DNA of 64,000 nt, from NCBI GenBank assembly GCA_003116975.1, contig BGKB01000166.1, positions 1 to 64,000 of the forward strand, given 5' to 3'. Every line of letters begins with the position of its first letter. Within the stretch, counting starts at the first letter, position 1. Under the pieces are notes generated by a model. The model did not search any database and was not told where the DNA came from. It saw only the letters and a list, made by a program, of their open reading frames with translations. This DNA is from Aurantiochytrium sp. KH105. Its lineage: Eukaryota > Sar > Bigyra > Thraustochytrida > Thraustochytriidae. The translations under genes and the position numbers were made by a program. Positions 1 through 11,367 of the stretch are shown one piece after another.

Positions 1-3000
1 TGCACTCTGTCCGAATCTTCGAAGAGCCTTTTGCACCTCCGCGCGCTTTGCGCGTGTCTCGAGTAGCGCACTGCATGCGTCGGCCTCACGCTTCAGCGTT
101 GGGATACTCAATTGCGACGTCAAATCAAATGAAACAGAACTCGTGAACGCACGCACGGCAATGGCGCGCTTGTGACCTTGGCGCAGCGCGGCGAGGGCTG
201 CTCGCCGCCATAGCATTCGCACTTGCGCTTCACGTAGGGTGTTCTCTTGATTTGCCAAGTCGTTCAGGCCTCGTAGCTGCAGCCAGCACGCAAGTTGGCA
301 CTCAATGGGGACCTTTTCGCAAAATGAACGAGAAAGTTCGCTGCTTAACAGCTCCATCACGACGCGAGGGACCAAAATATGGAGGCATTGGCCCATGCCG
401 AGACGACGCATGCGCCATGCACCCTGGCAGTAATCACGAAAGGTCATGTCCTTGCCGATCGTCATCGCAGCGCGACCCAAGATAGGTTGCGCAATGTCCA
501 TTCCCGTCGTGTGCACATGATCGTAAAAGGTAAAGCGTTGGTCGGGCGACAAAGCAGCCTCGGCAAGCGGCACATCGCGAAAAAGAAAACGCCCACCATG
601 TGGTTGATCGGAGCGCAAGAGAACCCTTTGACGGTCTTGAGCATCCAAGTACACGCAACCCTTGAGATCATCAAGACCATGTTCCAAAAGTATCCAAGCC
701 ACTTCGCGATTCGAAAGGCCGACAATCAGCGCGCCTGTATCAATCAGCGCACAAAGAGAAGTGTCTTGTGCAACTTGATGGAGCAAGGCCTCAACCGTCC
801 AACCAAGTTCCAAAGGCGCACTCACCTCGACACATTCCCTGTTCGTCAAGGTCGCCCAGAACCGGCCCTCGGTACCCTCTTCCCATTGGCACTCGCCCAT
901 CTCGCTTGGCATTGCAGAACTTGGCGTTCCGGAAAAACCATGCGTCCGCCCCACTGACATGACCATCTCCTCCCCGCCAGCCACAAGCTTTCGAGCACGG
1001 TGTTTGAGTGCCGCGGGAAAGGCCACGCGCTCCAGAAAGGTACGCACTGCCTCGGGGCTGAAGCGCAGTCGCTGCCAAATCGCGTTCTCTTCAGAGTCCA
1101 ATCCATTTGAATTGTGGCCGGCGGCATCATCTTGGGATTCGCTTCTGCTCGAAGCTTGGGCCAGATGAAGCGGGAGAACAGCGGGCAGGGAACTCGGTGG
1201 CATTCCAGGCCCGGGATCTGCGATGGCCGCTTCATATTCGAGAAAAGCCTTGCGCTCCTGCAGCGGGCCAGCTTGTGTGAAAAGGTCTCTTTGCCACAAA
1301 CGCACGAGTTCACTCACGTCATTGCGCCGAAGGCCACTGTGCTGATACGCTAGTAGCGACAACACGATCAGAACGTCAGGCTGCGCAAATTCGGACGCAG
1401 GCGATGGTACCCCTTTTCCAAGAAAAGGGACACTCATGTACCGCCGCGTCGCGCTCCCGCCCGCCGCTGCTTCCTGCACAAGACCATGTGAGACGCCATT
1501 TACTTTGCCAAGACAGTGAGGCAAAACTACGTGTATATATGTCGCGGCCAGATTCACGAGGAAAACTGCAGATGGATCGATTCCAGCATGAACGGCCGCC
1601 TTGCTGCGCTGCGTTGCGCTCAACGACTTATCTGCCAAGGCCCCTCCGAGCAGTGCCTCACGCGAGTCCTGCGGGAGACTACCTTTGACGCAGCGCCGCC
1701 ACAATCGTGGCGCCCAACGACCGCCTTGCCGATTCGCCAGAGGCATCTGCAAAATTTTCAACTGGCGTATTGCAAACCATCGTGCATCGCCTGCAAGTTC
1801 AAGTCTTACGCGATTAGCTTCCAGTGCGTTCCTTGGAAGATAGAGCCTCTTACTTACAAAGGTCCCACTTGTTGCCTCTGCGCGATACGAGCGACCCCCG
1901 TCCACTGATGTCAGAACGCGCACTTTCGTCGGCAGCATCGAGAGCCCAGAGCGCATCGCAAACGGCGAATATTCCTCAAAGTCCACGTCGATTGCACCGA
2001 CACGAACTTTATGGGGCAATATCAAATCAACCGTTGCCACGCGCGGGTACTCCGCACTACACCAAAATGACGATGTTTCGCTCTCCAGCATGTGATGACC
2101 AGCGTGTTCGTCGTCGTCCAGGTTTGACGAGCACCGAATCTTCAAGTTTTGCTGCACAGGACGTAGGAGCGCGTCGGGGCCATCAAGTTCTGCGCAAAGC
2201 CATGCTGCGGCACTCTGTGCCAAAGGTTCCGTCATTTCGTCCTCATAGAATCGCGGATCCACGACAACGAGATGTGGCGTCGCCTCCAGCTTGCCTTGGT
2301 CCACGCCGCGCTTTATCGCCCTTGCCAACGCAGATGAGTCCTCGCGCTGCGCGTTTTGCAAAGCCCCCACGAGAACGCGAGCGAGACCACATCGCCAAGA
2401 CGCCTGGGCCAACTCTTGCATTGGGCCAATGGGAAAGTTGAGCTCAGAACGTAGCGGGTGCAGCAAAACGTCGCATTCATCGAGGACAAGGTGCGCATCC
2501 GCCAAGAGTTGCCACACTGCACTCACGGCTGCTTCAAGGGGTGTCTGCCCAGTGGAGGTGTCAGCAAGCTCTACAAACTTGAGAAGAAGCGCCTTGAGAC
2601 TCCCTGATGTCGTCAAAACCACGTCGCGTGCGCGCCGCGCCTCCAGCAGTCTCTCTTCGAGTACGCTGGCTTCGAGAGCTGCCTTTTCTCCGTGCAAACT
2701 GTATCGCGAAAAGTGCATGTGCACTACGCGCTTCCCAAAGGTAGGGGCCAACGCGCGAGCAAGGAACTGCGAACTCATGTCGACCAAAGCGTCTGGGACG
2801 GCAACAATCGTCAAAAAACCACGACTAGTCAACGCCATCGACAGCAAAGGCAAAACAGTGGAGCTCTTGCCCTGGCCCATTTTTAGCTGCACGCACGAGG
2901 AGTGCACATCTGCGCTCGCATCCAGGTTTTCCAACGTCTCCACTTGAGAGCGACGCAATGTGTACCCTGCGGAAATCTCAAAAATGACCCAGCGAGGATC

Positions 3001-4398
3001 GCCCGGGTGCTCCCATGATGTCAGCAAGAGTTCCAAAACACGTTCCCGACGTGCAGCAAGGTTTGCATCATTTTCCCTGTCGGGCGCCCATGTTCGCAGT
3101 GCAATGAGTGCATCACGCACCTTGCCCAGTAATTGAAGTCGACACGATTCGCGCCCAAGTGCTTGAGCTCCCGCCAGAGGAAGCGAGCGTACTTCGGGCG
3201 TCTGCAAGGAGCACGCCGCCAGCCGAAGCAAGTCCCAAAATTCAAGCATGGGGCGTCGCTGGGCCGCAACGTCGACTTCATCAAAAACATTGGCGGATGC
3301 AGTCTCCATCTCACGCGCCAGATCGCGTATGGTGTTGCGAATGTGAGCCATATCCTCGTCAACCCATTTGATCGCCTTTTCTATACGCGCGTGGTCACTT
3401 GTAAGTTTAAGACGCGCCTGGATATGCTCCGATTGTGTAAATTCATGATTTCTCGTTGCGCGCACGTCCGCTTCAATACGCTCAATGACTCGCTCTCGTC
3501 CTGGAAATGGGTCTGCAAAGCGACTGCCTCGCAACTCCTCAAAGGTGCTCGCGTCCATCGCAAGCGCCGACTCCTCTGCGGCTATATTTGGTTGAGCGTG
3601 CGCTGGCGACCGACAGTCGACGAGACGATTGAAAGATTTGGTCGACTCCAAAAGCATCCTTCCCACCATGCTCGAGTCCTCACCTTTCGCATCTAAAATG
3701 CCGCCGAAAAAGGCAACATCGCCCTCTTCACAGACTTCAAGAGCCTCGTGCGCAATCGCCTCGCCAAGGCGCGCAAGGGTAAAGCGTCGCGTGACAGCCC
3801 ACCGATCCACAATTTCGTTTGTTGACAAAATTTGCAATAGCAAACGCATGTAGCGCGCCTGTTGCACATAATTTCCACCTTCAGGTACGGGGGGGAGGCT
3901 CCGCAAATGGGTACCCGTGGTGAGCAGACACATGATCTGGAATGAGGACCATTCAAACATACTCGTGCCCTGAACGTCTTGCTTATGCAAATATAGCCGT
4001 GCCGACAAGAGCTCCACCAACGCGAGACCGACACCATCACCAACATCATCTCTGCCTCGTCCCTTGACTATTTTTATAAACCCGACAAGGCACGGGTCCA
4101 TCCACCCGATCTCGAGAGCGGTGCTCACAACGCGATGAATTTCAGGCCAATCGAGGCGTGGTCCGAGTGTCAGATGCTCCCGCAAACTCGGTTGCTGTAC
4201 GACCGACTTGCCCCCATTCGCCAATTCATCGAGAGTCTCTTCCGCCCAGCGTTTAGCGCCCTCCTTGAGCTGATGCCACCCGCCCCCGCCCTGTAGCGGA
4301 ATCATCTCTACGGTTGTTGCCGCCCCTCGATCATAGTATTCCAAGAAGACAGACATGACCTGCACATCTACATCTGTGCTTGCGTCACCCCCTTCGCC

Positions 4399-4429
<31 letters not shown>

Positions 4430-7400
4430 ATCGTCGCGCACTGGCGCCAGCGAGAAATGCGCTGCTTTCCACTTTTGATCGCAGCGCGCAGGACGGTGCG
4501 AGCAATGTGGGGTGGCAACCGTAATTTGGGGTCCACGTGCTCACGAGTGCACAAGTATCGCATCACATCGTGCGCTAGCACAACATGCTTAGGAAGAACA
4601 ACCGTATTTCCGCTGCGCAACAACGTGGCCTCCAAGAGCCACAGGCGTGCCGCGACGGCATCGGGGTCTTCGACCTTGGCGAGCTTTGTCAAATGGTCCA
4701 ACTCAGCCATCTCTTCTCCGGTGAGAGGGCCGTCCGCGGCCGTCGACGCGACAAGTTCCACGGCACCGCGATAGTCGCGCCCCGCTAGTTTGGCAACGAC
4801 CACCACGAGTGCTGCGTGTCGACTTAAAGGCTGCAGACGCGCACGCGCAGGATCCAGACGAGCCATAGCAAAAGCTTGCGCCGAAGCCACCGATGCTACA
4901 AGAGCAACTTCTTCGCTTGCGCGACTCGTCAGAATCACAAAGTGCGATAGTCCGCAGAGCGCAGCGCTGCTCTCTTCGGCAATTTCCTCGTCGCGGCGCA
5001 CGTCCAAGAATAAAGACGCATCACCCTCAAGGTGAAATATCCCGCTCTCCTCTTCGAGGTCAAAACGCAAGCCACGATTGACGAGCTCGATTCGCGCGAC
5101 AACACCCTTTGAACGTGCCCAGAACAGCAAGTGAGAAGCATCTTCTAGACGGCCCAGAGATGTCACGAGCTCCCGTGGCGGATCTCGAACGAGTTCCCAT
5201 TCGCCTTGCTGCACCGCGCCACTTCCAACGTGCACACAAATGTCCTCGCGCCCCGCGTCCGAGCCATCGTGACCCCAGATCAGGCCTTGCTCCTCATCGA
5301 GCCAAAAGATGCGGTCAGTCCACAAGGACCCCGGCAAATGGACAGACATACACCAAGGAGGCACATACAAAAGTGATTGCCCGTCTACAACCTCCAGAGA
5401 TGCTGTCAGGCAGCCAGTCGTTGGCGCGTCCGCTTGTGTTCGGGTAAACGGACACGCGCTCCAATTGCTCGTGTCACGAGGGACAGCAAGTCCGCATTCA
5501 AGAGTCTCGTACAAAGTCACGACGTCCCCGTGCTTGGTCACGAGACCTTGATGAACGAATTGCGAGGCGGACGTAGATCCCTGCTCTTCCCACAGTACCT
5601 CAACGTCTCCGTTTCCTGTCACGACGTTTTCGTTTGTGAACACCGTGGCGGACGATAGCTCGCAAAATGCGGGGCAATCTTGCAATTGGGGCCGCTTTTT
5701 GTTCACCCGCCGCGAGTCTAGCGGAGGGGCATCGTCAAGCGACAAGACGAGTTTATTCCCATCTAAAAGTTGGACCTCAACACAAAGGGTAGAGTCGTCT
5801 TCATAAAGAACCACGCACGCATCGGATGAGGAGGCATGGGATGAATGCGACGACGCCCGAATGTATTTGGCAATGATGATTGCCGCTTCAGCATCCTGCT
5901 CAAGACGTCCAGGCAAGCGACCGCGAGGGACCGCGCCATGCACGCAAACGTCTCCGGCCCAAAGGTCGACCTCCACATCCCCTCTGCAGAAAGAAGACCC
6001 ACACCGGGTCCAGTCGGGGCCTGAAAATGATCGCGGCGCACCTAAAATCTCTGTCGTCAGCGCCGCAAGAGATGTTGCCGACATCTCGATCTCGTCGGCC
6101 CACACATATGGGCGCGACGCCAAGAGGTGTCTGAGCAGGGCAGCCTCTCTTCCGTTTGTCCCGGAATGAAGTGAGCAGAGCGCAAAACGTAAAACGTCCT
6201 CTGCTGAACGGTCCCAAGCACCAACATCTTGCAAAGCGTACATGGCTGCACATGCGCCTTGGCGCCCATGTTTCATGAGAAAGGAGAAACAATGCTCCCG
6301 TAGCACGATCCCCAGACGACTACGGTCCGCCAAAGTCTCTTTCGCCAGGAACTCAACGACTACACCCGCCATGGCAATATCACTTAGAGCGTTCACAAGG
6401 TCGGCGGGAGCGGGAAGCACGCGACGACAGGCAACGAGGAGGCCTTCGAGAACGTCGGCGAGCAAACCAGGAACTACCGTGTGTTCCTCCTCTAGCTCCT
6501 GAGCCAAAAGTGAGTCAGCGCGAAGCGGACCTCGACAACGCTCAGGTTCTGCCGGGCATTCCAGCTCTTCCCATGGGACATCCAACTCTGTGTCATCCAG
6601 GGTCACCTCGAGAGGTTCAAAGAGAGCAGCGCACGTCAGTCGACGAATGTCGGGATTCAGCAAGAGCGCCGCGCGACCAGGCATTGCAAAGAATGCCAAG
6701 AGGCCAGGGATGCGCAGAAAGGGTGCCGTGAGATATGACAAGAGACGTTCCGCCTCCTCTTCGCTCAGGAATCCACCAAATGTTGGCACCGAGTTGAGTC
6801 GCATGATGGCATCTTCATCTACAGAGGCGGACAAGGCCTGTGCGCTCGGAATGAAAGCTAGAGCGTTTGCATTCGAACGAAATCGTCGTCGCTGGACGCC
6901 ATGGTCATGAAAGATGTCTTCGTGGCCGATGTAAACGTGCGTGACGACCTCCCCGCAACCAACAGATGTTGTTTCGCACGTGATCGGCAACTCTAAAAAA
7001 CTAGATGTCTTTGGTAGCGGGGAAAGCGTCCACACAAAGAGCAAAGCAAGGTCCCTTGCCGCAGCAAAGAGGCCTTGGGCGCTCGCAAAGGCTTGCGCTG
7101 CGGACGGAGCATCGATACTATGCCCATCGTCGTTGGTCTTTTGCAAGCGCGTGGCGAGCTGCAAAACAAATTCCGCCCTTGTGCGGCGCGTGCCAAAGCG
7201 AGAAAAGTCCCACAACTCTTGTTGTTGCGCTCCGGGCGACTTGCATAGGAAACGAATCACGCACTTTCGCACGGGCAAAAGCCAAGGGCTCACATCGAGA
7301 CAGGCGGTCACCGCATTGAGGTCGGCGCCATGCAAAGCTCGCGCTCGCGGCCAAACGTCTTCGTGGGACAAAATCTGGCTAAGCGAGCTCGCACCCTTTG

Positions 7401-9564
7401 GTGCAAGGATTACTGCATTCGCAAAAGCATATAGGCTCGCCACCACCACCACCCGATCGCCATCGCACAAAGTATTTGACGATACGACCCAGGTTGTGAG
7501 CTCCAAGAGCCAGGAAACTGTTTCTTCTTGAGCACGCGCGGACGCGGCCCATGCCTCGCACTGCATCCACGCATTCGGGTCGATCGGTAGCCATCCCGCC
7601 ACAGCCTCGCTCACGAGCGTGCTCGCCGTCGCTCGCCGCTGCGCATACCAGTACGCTTGGCTCACTTCATGCAAGGCTGCCACGCGATCCACCAAAGGCA
7701 GCGTCGGATCTTGCACAAGGCCGACTTTGTCGAGCCGGGTCTCGGGGCACAGAGTTCTATTCTTCATGGCCCCGTCCTGCATGACGGTGTCACCGTTTGC
7801 AAAGGCGCGCGTCTGGCGATACACAGGCGCGCTTGAGATGAGGTCCGCGGCTCGCGCGACAGTGCTCGAGGACAAGCCAAACGGCACATGCGCTGCCGCG
7901 GCAGTTAAATTTTCGTCACGATGTGCGGCTCTGGCCTTTTCTGCTCGTTCGCCAAGACGAGTCACCAAATTTTTGGCCCGGCGTGATACTTTCGTCTCTT
8001 CTTCAGATCGAAGAGCGGCTCGGGCGAGCTGCGTGCGCAAGGCGGCCCATTCGCCCCAATCTGACACGAGCGGGGTATCCGCGCTGGCTTCGAGGGCGGC
8101 CTCCACAACGCGGCAACGAAGCTCAAGTTTGAGCGCCTTCCAGCAAGAGACACGATCCTGCGCACTGAGCTGGAGGCGAAGGCCAAGCAGTGCGACGCTC
8201 ACCAGAGACGAGTGCGCGCGACCAGCCTTTACCCAAAAGGGAACTTCCTCTCCGCTGTACGATGCCGCCGCGGCGAGATGCAGGGGCCTTGTATCGGCGA
8301 GAAAAGGCAAGAGCACCTCGTACAGGACACGCGTCGAGTTGAGCTTCGACGCCTCACCATGAAGCTTGGCCAGCATGACCAGAAATGTGGGGTCGAGGAG
8401 CCGCAGGCGCGAGACGCTGCGCAAGGTGATTACAGGGCATACGCGGGCTGCCCCTCCTGTACCGTCAAGACGCCGCGGGTGATAGTCGGCTTGGTGTTTG
8501 TTCAAAACGAGTACTGTAAAGGTTGCTTCACCGACTGGAGTGCTCGTATGATCTTGATCTGGGGTCACCAGCAAGCCAACATAGCGTATTTTGGACGTGC
8601 CTCGGCATCGGACCGGGGCGAGTGCGGGGTGGTCGATTCCAGCGAAATAAGACGCCATCGCCTGTGCTTGCGCCTCCGAGCCGCCCTCGTGGGAATCTAC
8701 TTTATCGAGCCAGTCGATCGCAGACTTGAGCAGCGCGAGCCCCGCGGTCTCGCTTTGGGGTGGCAAAAGATCCCCCACGAGGGACCGTAGCACAAAGAGG
8801 TCGTCGCGCGATTCCATTTCCGGTTGCGAGCAGTACGGGTCAAGCAGCAATGAGCGCAAGAGGCTTGGAGTCACAAGCTCTGGCCCCACGAGCGTTTGCG
8901 TCTCTCCCATTGGATCGATGCGCGCGACGAAGCGCGCGAGTTGATACTTGGCGCGAACATCAACGCCCTTTTCCAGCTGCAACTTTTCAAGAGTCGAGCA
9001 ATCATCATGTTCGAGCCTGGGTTCCCCCAGTTCCAAGAGCATGCTATCGAGATCGGCCACGTGGTCCGTTCCGTCCTCGTCCGCGTCGGCCTTGTCGACC
9101 TCGGAAAGAGTCTTGGCCTCTGCGCCGTTTTGCGTCTCTGTGTCGAGCTTGAGAATAAATTTGGCATTTAGGAGACTCTCAAGAGCACGGTGGCCCTCGA
9201 CGTTTTCCGTGGCGTCGCGGTACCATCGCGCAAAGGCCTTCGCATGCGCATCCTTGACACCTTGAATTCGCATCTGGGTTTCGATGCCGTTGAGAGGGAC
9301 GCCAGCTCGGGCCATGCGGGCCCACTTTTCGAGCTTTTTCTCTACATCGCGCTCCGCTTCTCTTGCATGAGCCGGGTTGCCTCCGACGCCGGCCTTTTGG
9401 GGCGCTGCGGCCGCCGCCTCGTGCAGCGTCTCGAGCCGCCTACGGTCTTGGGCTGTCGCCTCGAACCCGTGCCGCTCCTTGGCGTCGCGCAGCGCCTCAT
9501 CCACCGTCAGCCCGGCGCGCACGTCCCGCGAGGCCTCCGCGAAAGCCCGTGCCCGTGACGCCAT
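1..9564 (-). CDS. Giant DUF3638/DUF3645 protein, helicase-like core, C-terminus beyond the window
   Basis: An uninterrupted minus-strand frame runs from an ATG at 9564 to base 1 (3188 codons, no stop), so the C-terminus is missing. The C-terminal third matches the eukaryotic DUF3638/DUF3645 family of roughly 3000-residue proteins, whose function is unknown. Recognisable pieces are a Walker A-like MGQGKSS (residues about 2229-2235), DECD (2362-2365), a DUF3645-type block beginning MSVPFLGKG (2710), FSGT (about 2877), LIDTGALI (about 2940), TTGMDI (about 3020) and QGAWRMRRLGMGQ (about 3050). Together these read like motifs I, II, III, V and VI of a divergent SF2/SecA-like ATPase; that reading is mine. 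Residues about 2492-2603 resemble a discoidin (F5/8C-like) beta-sandwich inserted between the two lobes. A run of eight Gln lies near 4401-4430. The N-terminal two thirds are unassigned. Family call is confident; the biochemical role is not. Confidence 0.9.
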
Positions 9565-9996
9565 CGCGCCCCGCCTCGTCGCGCCTTGCCGCTTTGCTGC
9601 CCGCCGCCCCTTCCATATCGCGCCCGCTGCCGCTCGCGCTTGTCGCGCTGCTGCCAGGTGCACACGACATTTTCGTTTCTCGCTTGTCGTCGTCACGTCG
9701 AGTCCGCCGCGCCTTAGTATTTCACAGGCATTCCTGTCGCATCTGCCGTGCCTCTGGTGATTGCTTGTAGTATCATCGAAAGATCAAACGCAGTCAGCTG
9801 CCTCTGCAGGCTTATAATGTAAAGCGCCGTCGACAATCGCTGCCATTGTCCCTGTCGCTGTCGCTGTTGCTGATAGCCGGTGGACATTTTTCTCCAAAGA
9901 GGTCTAATTGCTAGTCGAGTCCAGTCGGTCAGAAAAGCTTTTCCAGAAGTTGGTAGTATGGTGGTAATACACCAATGGTTGTACCAACGCCATCTC

Positions 9997-10028
<32 letters not shown>

Positions 10029-10072
10029 TGCTGTTGCTGCTGCAGTTGCTGTTGCTGCTGCAGCTGCTGCAG
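9997..10072. repeat. Interrupted CTG/TTG trinucleotide tract
   Basis: About 76 bases of CTG units with TTG and CAG interruptions, starting about 430 bases upstream of the DUF3638 start codon. It lies outside any supported gene. Confidence 0.9.
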
Positions 10073-10528
10073 TGGGCAAGGAAGCAACCTTTCCCACCCC
10101 ATGCTAGCTAACCAATTCGCGCGTCCTTCCTTCTTCTCCACCCATCGCTTGGGTTCCGCGCAACCTCATCGAACGAACCGCCACGACGTCCCTTCCGTCA
10201 TCCCTGCCGACGGCCTTGCGCAAGCTACCAATGGCCAAAGCCGCCGCCTCCGCGCGGACCCGGCCGAAGAGCCTCGCGCTTCCCCTCCAGCAGGCAGGCC
10301 CTCATGTCCCCGCCCGCCCGCCTCAGCGTCGGCGTCGCGCCACCGTGGCCCGCAGCTGTGCGGCCTCCGCCGATAGGGACCATTGCGAGCCGCTGTCGCA
10401 CCCCGTGCCGCGCGCAGGCGCTCCCGTCCCACCCGCCAGAAGCCAGCGCGCACGCCTGCGACGCCCTCTTTGCCCGTGCCGCGCCTAGCTGTAGCTGTAA
10501 AAGCTGCAGCTGCACCAGGCTTGGCCCC

Positions 10529-10536
10529 TAGGCCTA
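10529..10536. promoter_or_regulatory. TAGGCCTA palindrome, copy 1
   Basis: Perfect 8-base palindrome between the divergent DUF3638 and C2/TM genes. It is one of six copies seen, all intergenic. Function unknown; a transcription-factor site is only a guess. Confidence 0.35.
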
Positions 10537-10865
10537 TGGATGATCATCCGTTCTGTTCCGGGGCGCGCCGGCAAGAATCCGAGCCCGCGTGCTGGACTGC
10601 GTGCTGCACGGCGCTTCACAGTGTGCACCACAGCTACACACCGCGGAGCGACGAGGCCCCCGCCTCTTCGCTCGCATCCCGCTACTGCCGCAGCCGCCTC
10701 TGGGCCTCCTCCCTTCAGCTTTCAGGCTGCACGGGCCGTAGCTCTCGCGTGCTCTCTGGACCGCGAGTGACGCCGTCTGCTCTGGATGGAGGGCGTTCTC
10801 CCGCGCCGCGCCGCGCCGCCACCGCCGCCCTCCCATCCGCCTCGGCCTCGTGCCAGCTGCAGCCA

Positions 10866-10919
10866 GCAGAGCAGAGCAGAGCAGAGCAGAGCAGAGCAGA
10901 GCAGAGCAGAGCAGAGCAG
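10866..10919. repeat. (AGAGC)n pentanucleotide tract
   Basis: About eleven near-perfect AGAGC units, ending about 450 bases upstream of the C2/TM start codon. The same unit, on the other strand, recurs just upstream of MCM9 near 50941-50967. Confidence 0.9.
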
Positions 10920-11367
10920 GCTCAAGCGTCCCCTCTTCTTCGTGCAAAAACCTGTTGGCGACCCGGCCAGCTTCCCGCAGCGACACAGCGATGCGGTGCG
11001 GTGTGGTGGCCGGCGCAGGCGTTCGGGCGGTCGCGCGCCTGCGGATCTTCGCCCTGGCGAAGCAAGTGCGACGTGGCAGCGGTGCGGCAGCGCACGGTGG
11101 CTGTCGGAGTGGCGGCGGCAGGCGCTCGCAACGCTGGGGCGGAAACGGTGTGTGCATGCGCTGCAATGCATGAGAGTCGTCGGCCGGGCATTGCAGCAGA
11201 CAGACAAGGCAGACAAGAGGGACAGACAGGTGATGCGCAAAGCGCCAGCATCGCCGGTCTCCTCTCTCGCCTGCGCGGACCAGAACCGTAACGCGAACCT
11301 GAACCGTAACACGAACCTGCTCTAGCATTAGCCAGCGCCAGCAGCCCGAGAAGCAAGAAGCAACGAG

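Larger units (their letters stand above)
9565..11367. other. Divergent intergenic region, DUF3638 gene and C2/TM gene
   Basis: About 1.8 kb between two genes transcribed away from each other, so it should hold both promoters. It contains an interrupted CTG tract, an AGAGC pentanucleotide tract and one TAGGCCTA palindrome (10529-10536). Several overlapping open frames on both strands (10383-11328) have repetitive, Arg/Ala/Cys-rich translations and no family resemblance, so none is called. Confidence 0.7.

Noticed and set aside
379-9152. Many plus-strand open frames of 60-250 codons
   Set aside because: All are complements of the single 3188-codon minus-strand frame, whose C-terminal motifs match DUF3638/DUF3645.
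10383-11328. Overlapping 180-300 codon open frames on both strands
   Set aside because: Translations are dominated by AGAGC-repeat peptides and Arg/Ala/Cys; no domain and no consistent frame.
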